Source: an uncultured Clostridia bacterium (lineage in GTDB: Bacteria > Bacillota > Clostridia > Lachnospirales > Lachnospiraceae). Taken from it: a stretch of DNA of 6,295 nucleotides. The stretch spans positions 1 to 6,295 of the forward strand of contig CAMOHF010000065.1 of the NCBI GenBank assembly GCA_946614685.1, written 5' to 3'. Shown piece by piece: positions 4,918 to 6,295 of this stretch. Each line of letters starts with the position of its first letter. Position 1 is the stretch's first letter. The position numbers and the translations under genes were made by a program. The notes beneath the pieces were generated by a model. It saw only the letters and a program-made list of their open reading frames with translations. It made no database searches and had not been told where the DNA came from.

Positions 4918-5627
4918 GAATCGCCATCTGTGACAGTGATTACAGAACTACGGCAACATTGGAAAACCTTTTGTACTTAAACGCCGCCCATGAGGGCCTT
5001 CGCATCGAAACCGAAGCATATACCAGGGGCGAATACCTGTTAAACGATATGCTTTCCGGCATATCCTACGATCTTCTCTTTTCGGAACTCATGCTTCCCG
5101 ACGGAAGCGGACTTTCTCTGGCCAAAAACATACGATCCTTTGACAAAAAGATTCTGATCGTCTTTCACTCTTCGTTTCACAACGCCCTTGAGGATCTCTT
5201 TCACGTACGCACCTTCCGTTTTCTCGGAAAGCCCTTGGACGCGCTTCTCGTCCGCGAATGCTTTCTTGCCGCCTCCGAAGAATGCAAGGATACCTCCGAC
5301 GGTCTTGTGTTTACCGAGGGACACGGTCAAAAAAAGCTACCCTATCACGAGGTAGCTTTCTTCGAAAGCGACAGGCGAAAGATCGTCATTCACTGTCGCG
5401 ACGGTTCCTTAAACAGTTTCTACGGAAAGCTGAACGCGCTCGAACAAAGCCTTCGCAACACAAATTACGATTTTCTCCGCATCCATCAGTCTTACTTAGT
5501 CAACACTTCCACCATTGAATCTCTTTCCGCAGATGTCATTGCCCTTGCCGGCAACATCTACCTTCCGGTAAGTGCCGCCCATCGCGCCGAGGTCAAAACC
5601 CGACTTGCGCGTCTTACTCCTCCGTGA
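4914..5627 (+). CDS. LytTR-family response regulator with degenerate receiver domain
   Basis: This 237-residue protein has a receiver-like domain (about 1-122) and a LytTR DNA-binding domain (about 137-237). LytTR features are seen in YHEVAFFESDRRKIVIH (144-160), the FYGKLNALEQSL helix (169-180) and FLRIHQSYLVN (187-197). In the receiver, the site where family members carry LD reads FSELMLPDGSG, so the phosphoacceptor is Glu58 instead of Asp. The acidic cluster near the start is D7-S8-D9. S86 and the conserved Lys106 (LGKP) remain. This suggests it is not switched by normal Asp phosphorylation; it may be constitutive, ligand-controlled or regulated by its XRE partner. No cognate kinase is adjacent on this strand. 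The ATG overlaps the XRE stop, with AGAGG 7 nt upstream. The last 14 bp overlap the convergent permease gene. The family call is firm; the functional reading is inference. Confidence 0.92.
   Translation: MRIAICDSDYRTTATLENLLYLNAAHEGLRIETEAYTRGEYLLNDMLSGISYDLLFSELMLPDGSGLSLAKNIRSFDKKILIVFHSSFHNALEDLFHVRTFRFLGKPLDALLVRECFLAASEECKDTSDGLVFTEGHGQKKLPYHEVAFFESDRRKIVIHCRDGSLNSFYGKLNALEQSLRNTNYDFLRIHQSYLVNTSTIESLSADVIALAGNIYLPVSAAHRAEVKTRLARLTPP
5329..5359 (-). terminator. Intrinsic terminator of the permease transcript inside the LytTR gene
   Basis: On the minus strand AAAGCTACC (5359-5351) pairs perfectly over 9 bp with GGTAGCTTT (5341-5333) around a 9-nt loop. The stem ends in an uninterrupted run of seven T (5335-5329). 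This is the textbook shape for a rho-independent terminator. The only minus-strand gene feeding it is the permease, whose stop lies about 255 nt upstream. It falls antisense to the linker between the receiver and LytTR domains (about residues 139-149). Confidence 0.68.
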
Positions 5628-6295
5628 TCATCTCTACCGGAACAAGTTTTCGAACCTTAAGTCCCGAAAGTGCAGCCGTAACCAGAGCTACGAGGACCAC
5701 GCCGAGAACCACAGCCAATTTCCAGAAGAATGAAATATCAAAGGGCATCTGCTTTAATCCGAACATAGAGAATACCAGGATGCAGATCTTTTTTCCGATC
5801 CACGAAGCACTGATCACCGCAACGACGCATCCTGTAAGGATGGCAGGCAGATTGGAAAGCATGATCTGTATGATCAGATCCTTGCTTGTCATGCCGAGTC
5901 CCTTGGAAATTCCCATATGCTTCCACTCCCGCGTCACCTTGGCCCGGATCACCAGCGACTCCACAAAGATCACGATGAAAGCGGTAACGACGGCGATCAA
6001 AGCGCAAAGCGCGGACATGGACGTGGTAAGGGTTTCCATCGTCCCCTCTACATTTTTCTTCACATCAACAACTTCCAAAGTTTTTCCGTTCTCTTCGCCG
6101 TAAGACATGAGTTCCTTTTCTATCGTCTTATAAGTAACTCCCTCTTCCCCGACGATCCTGTATTTAAGATGCAAGTTCCCCGGTACAAGTTTCCTAAGGC
6201 CGTCAAGCGTCATATACGCCGTTCTTCCCATACGTTCCATGCGCTGGTTGAATCCGACGATCAGATAATCCGCCGTCTTCCCCGCAAAGCTTACG
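5614..6295 (-). CDS. ABC transporter permease, FtsX family, C-terminal part (cut by window edge)
   Basis: The reading frame is open to the window edge, so only the last 226 residues are seen; the ATG at 6240 is an internal Met. The part before it (DYLIVGFNQRMERMGRTAYM) continues an extracytoplasmic domain. Three hydrophobic helices lie at about 92-113, 148-168 and 190-211 of the visible part. Between the first two is REWKHMGISKGLGMTSKDL, the cytoplasmic segment typical of FtsX/MacB-type permeases (R-x-K-x-x-G-x-x-K-x-x-G), and the protein ends in the usual basic-then-LVPVEMITEE tail. Such permeases pair with an ATPase to export or sense peptides, lipids or antibiotics, or work mechanically rather than by transport. 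The ATPase is not in view. The stop overlaps the LytTR gene by 14 bp tail to tail. Substrate unknown. Confidence 0.9.
   Translation of the reverse strand, partial: VSFAGKTADYLIVGFNQRMERMGRTAYMTLDGLRKLVPGNLHLKYRIVGEEGVTYKTIEKELMSYGEENGKTLEVVDVKKNVEGTMETLTTSMSALCALIAVVTAFIVIFVESLVIRAKVTREWKHMGISKGLGMTSKDLIIQIMLSNLPAILTGCVVAVISASWIGKKICILVFSMFGLKQMPFDISFFWKLAVVLGVVLVALVTAALSGLKVRKLVPVEMITEE
5747..5794 (+). terminator. Weak candidate terminator for the XRE-LytTR transcript inside the permease gene
   Basis: On the plus strand ATCTGC (5747-5752) and ATCC (5757-5760) pair with GGAT (5778-5781) and GCAGAT (5782-5787), a 10-bp stem with a 4-nt bulge and a 17-nt loop, then C and six T (5789-5794). It lies about 120 nt beyond the LytTR stop. 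The bulge and large loop make it much weaker than the reciprocal element at 5329-5359. Confidence 0.3.

Noticed and set aside
5624..6103. 159-residue open frame on the plus strand antisense to the permease
   Set aside because: It lies wholly opposite the clear FtsX-type frame apart from a 14-bp region, has no ribosome binding site, and its composition reflects the reverse complement of membrane codons.

Overview
This window looks like chromosome of an anaerobic, low-to-moderate-GC Firmicute, most likely a Clostridia of the Lachnospiraceae type. That placement is an inference. It rests on the cobalt-early (cbi) cobalamin genes, a clostridial CarD-like protein, an FtsX-type ABC permease, strong Shine-Dalgarno sites and the codon style. 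I see no insertion sequence, CRISPR array, rRNA or tRNA.

Layout, left to right. (1) Positions 1-1399, minus strand: the start of cbiF (cut by the window edge) preceded by a complete cbiD, which is the upstream end of an anaerobic cobalamin operon. (2) Positions 1463-1963, minus strand: a CarD/CdnL-family RNA-polymerase-binding regulator, closed by an intrinsic terminator directly in front of cbiD. (3) Positions 2182-2394, plus strand: a 70-residue protein of unknown function with a strong ribosome binding site and promoter. It runs head-on into the next gene and the stop codons overlap. (4) Positions 2391-4411, minus strand: an OmpR-type response regulator and its sensor histidine kinase, coupled by an ATGA overlap. 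(5) Positions 4558-5627, plus strand: an XRE-type helix-turn-helix regulator and a LytTR-type regulator, also coupled by ATGA. The LytTR protein has Glu where the phosphoacceptor Asp is expected. (6) Positions 5614-6295, minus strand: the C-terminal part of an FtsX-family ABC transporter permease, which overlaps the LytTR gene tail to tail by 14 bp.

The region is dense in regulators: CarD, a two-component system, XRE and LytTR make up most of the genes. The two-component system and the XRE-LytTR pair diverge from one 146-bp intergenic region. A natural but unproven reading is that one or both control the transporter on the right.

The most unusual structural feature is at the two convergent junctions, which have no intergenic space. 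In each case a terminator-like hairpin with a T-tract lies inside the opposing coding sequence: 5329-5359 for the permease transcript (inside the LytTR gene) and 2486-2517 for the small-protein transcript (inside the kinase G2 box). Other points of interest are a likely leaderless start for cbiD, whose promoter abuts the carD terminator, the degenerate LytTR receiver, and repeated use of TGn extended -10 promoters. I did not find a clear, entirely new multi-gene system.
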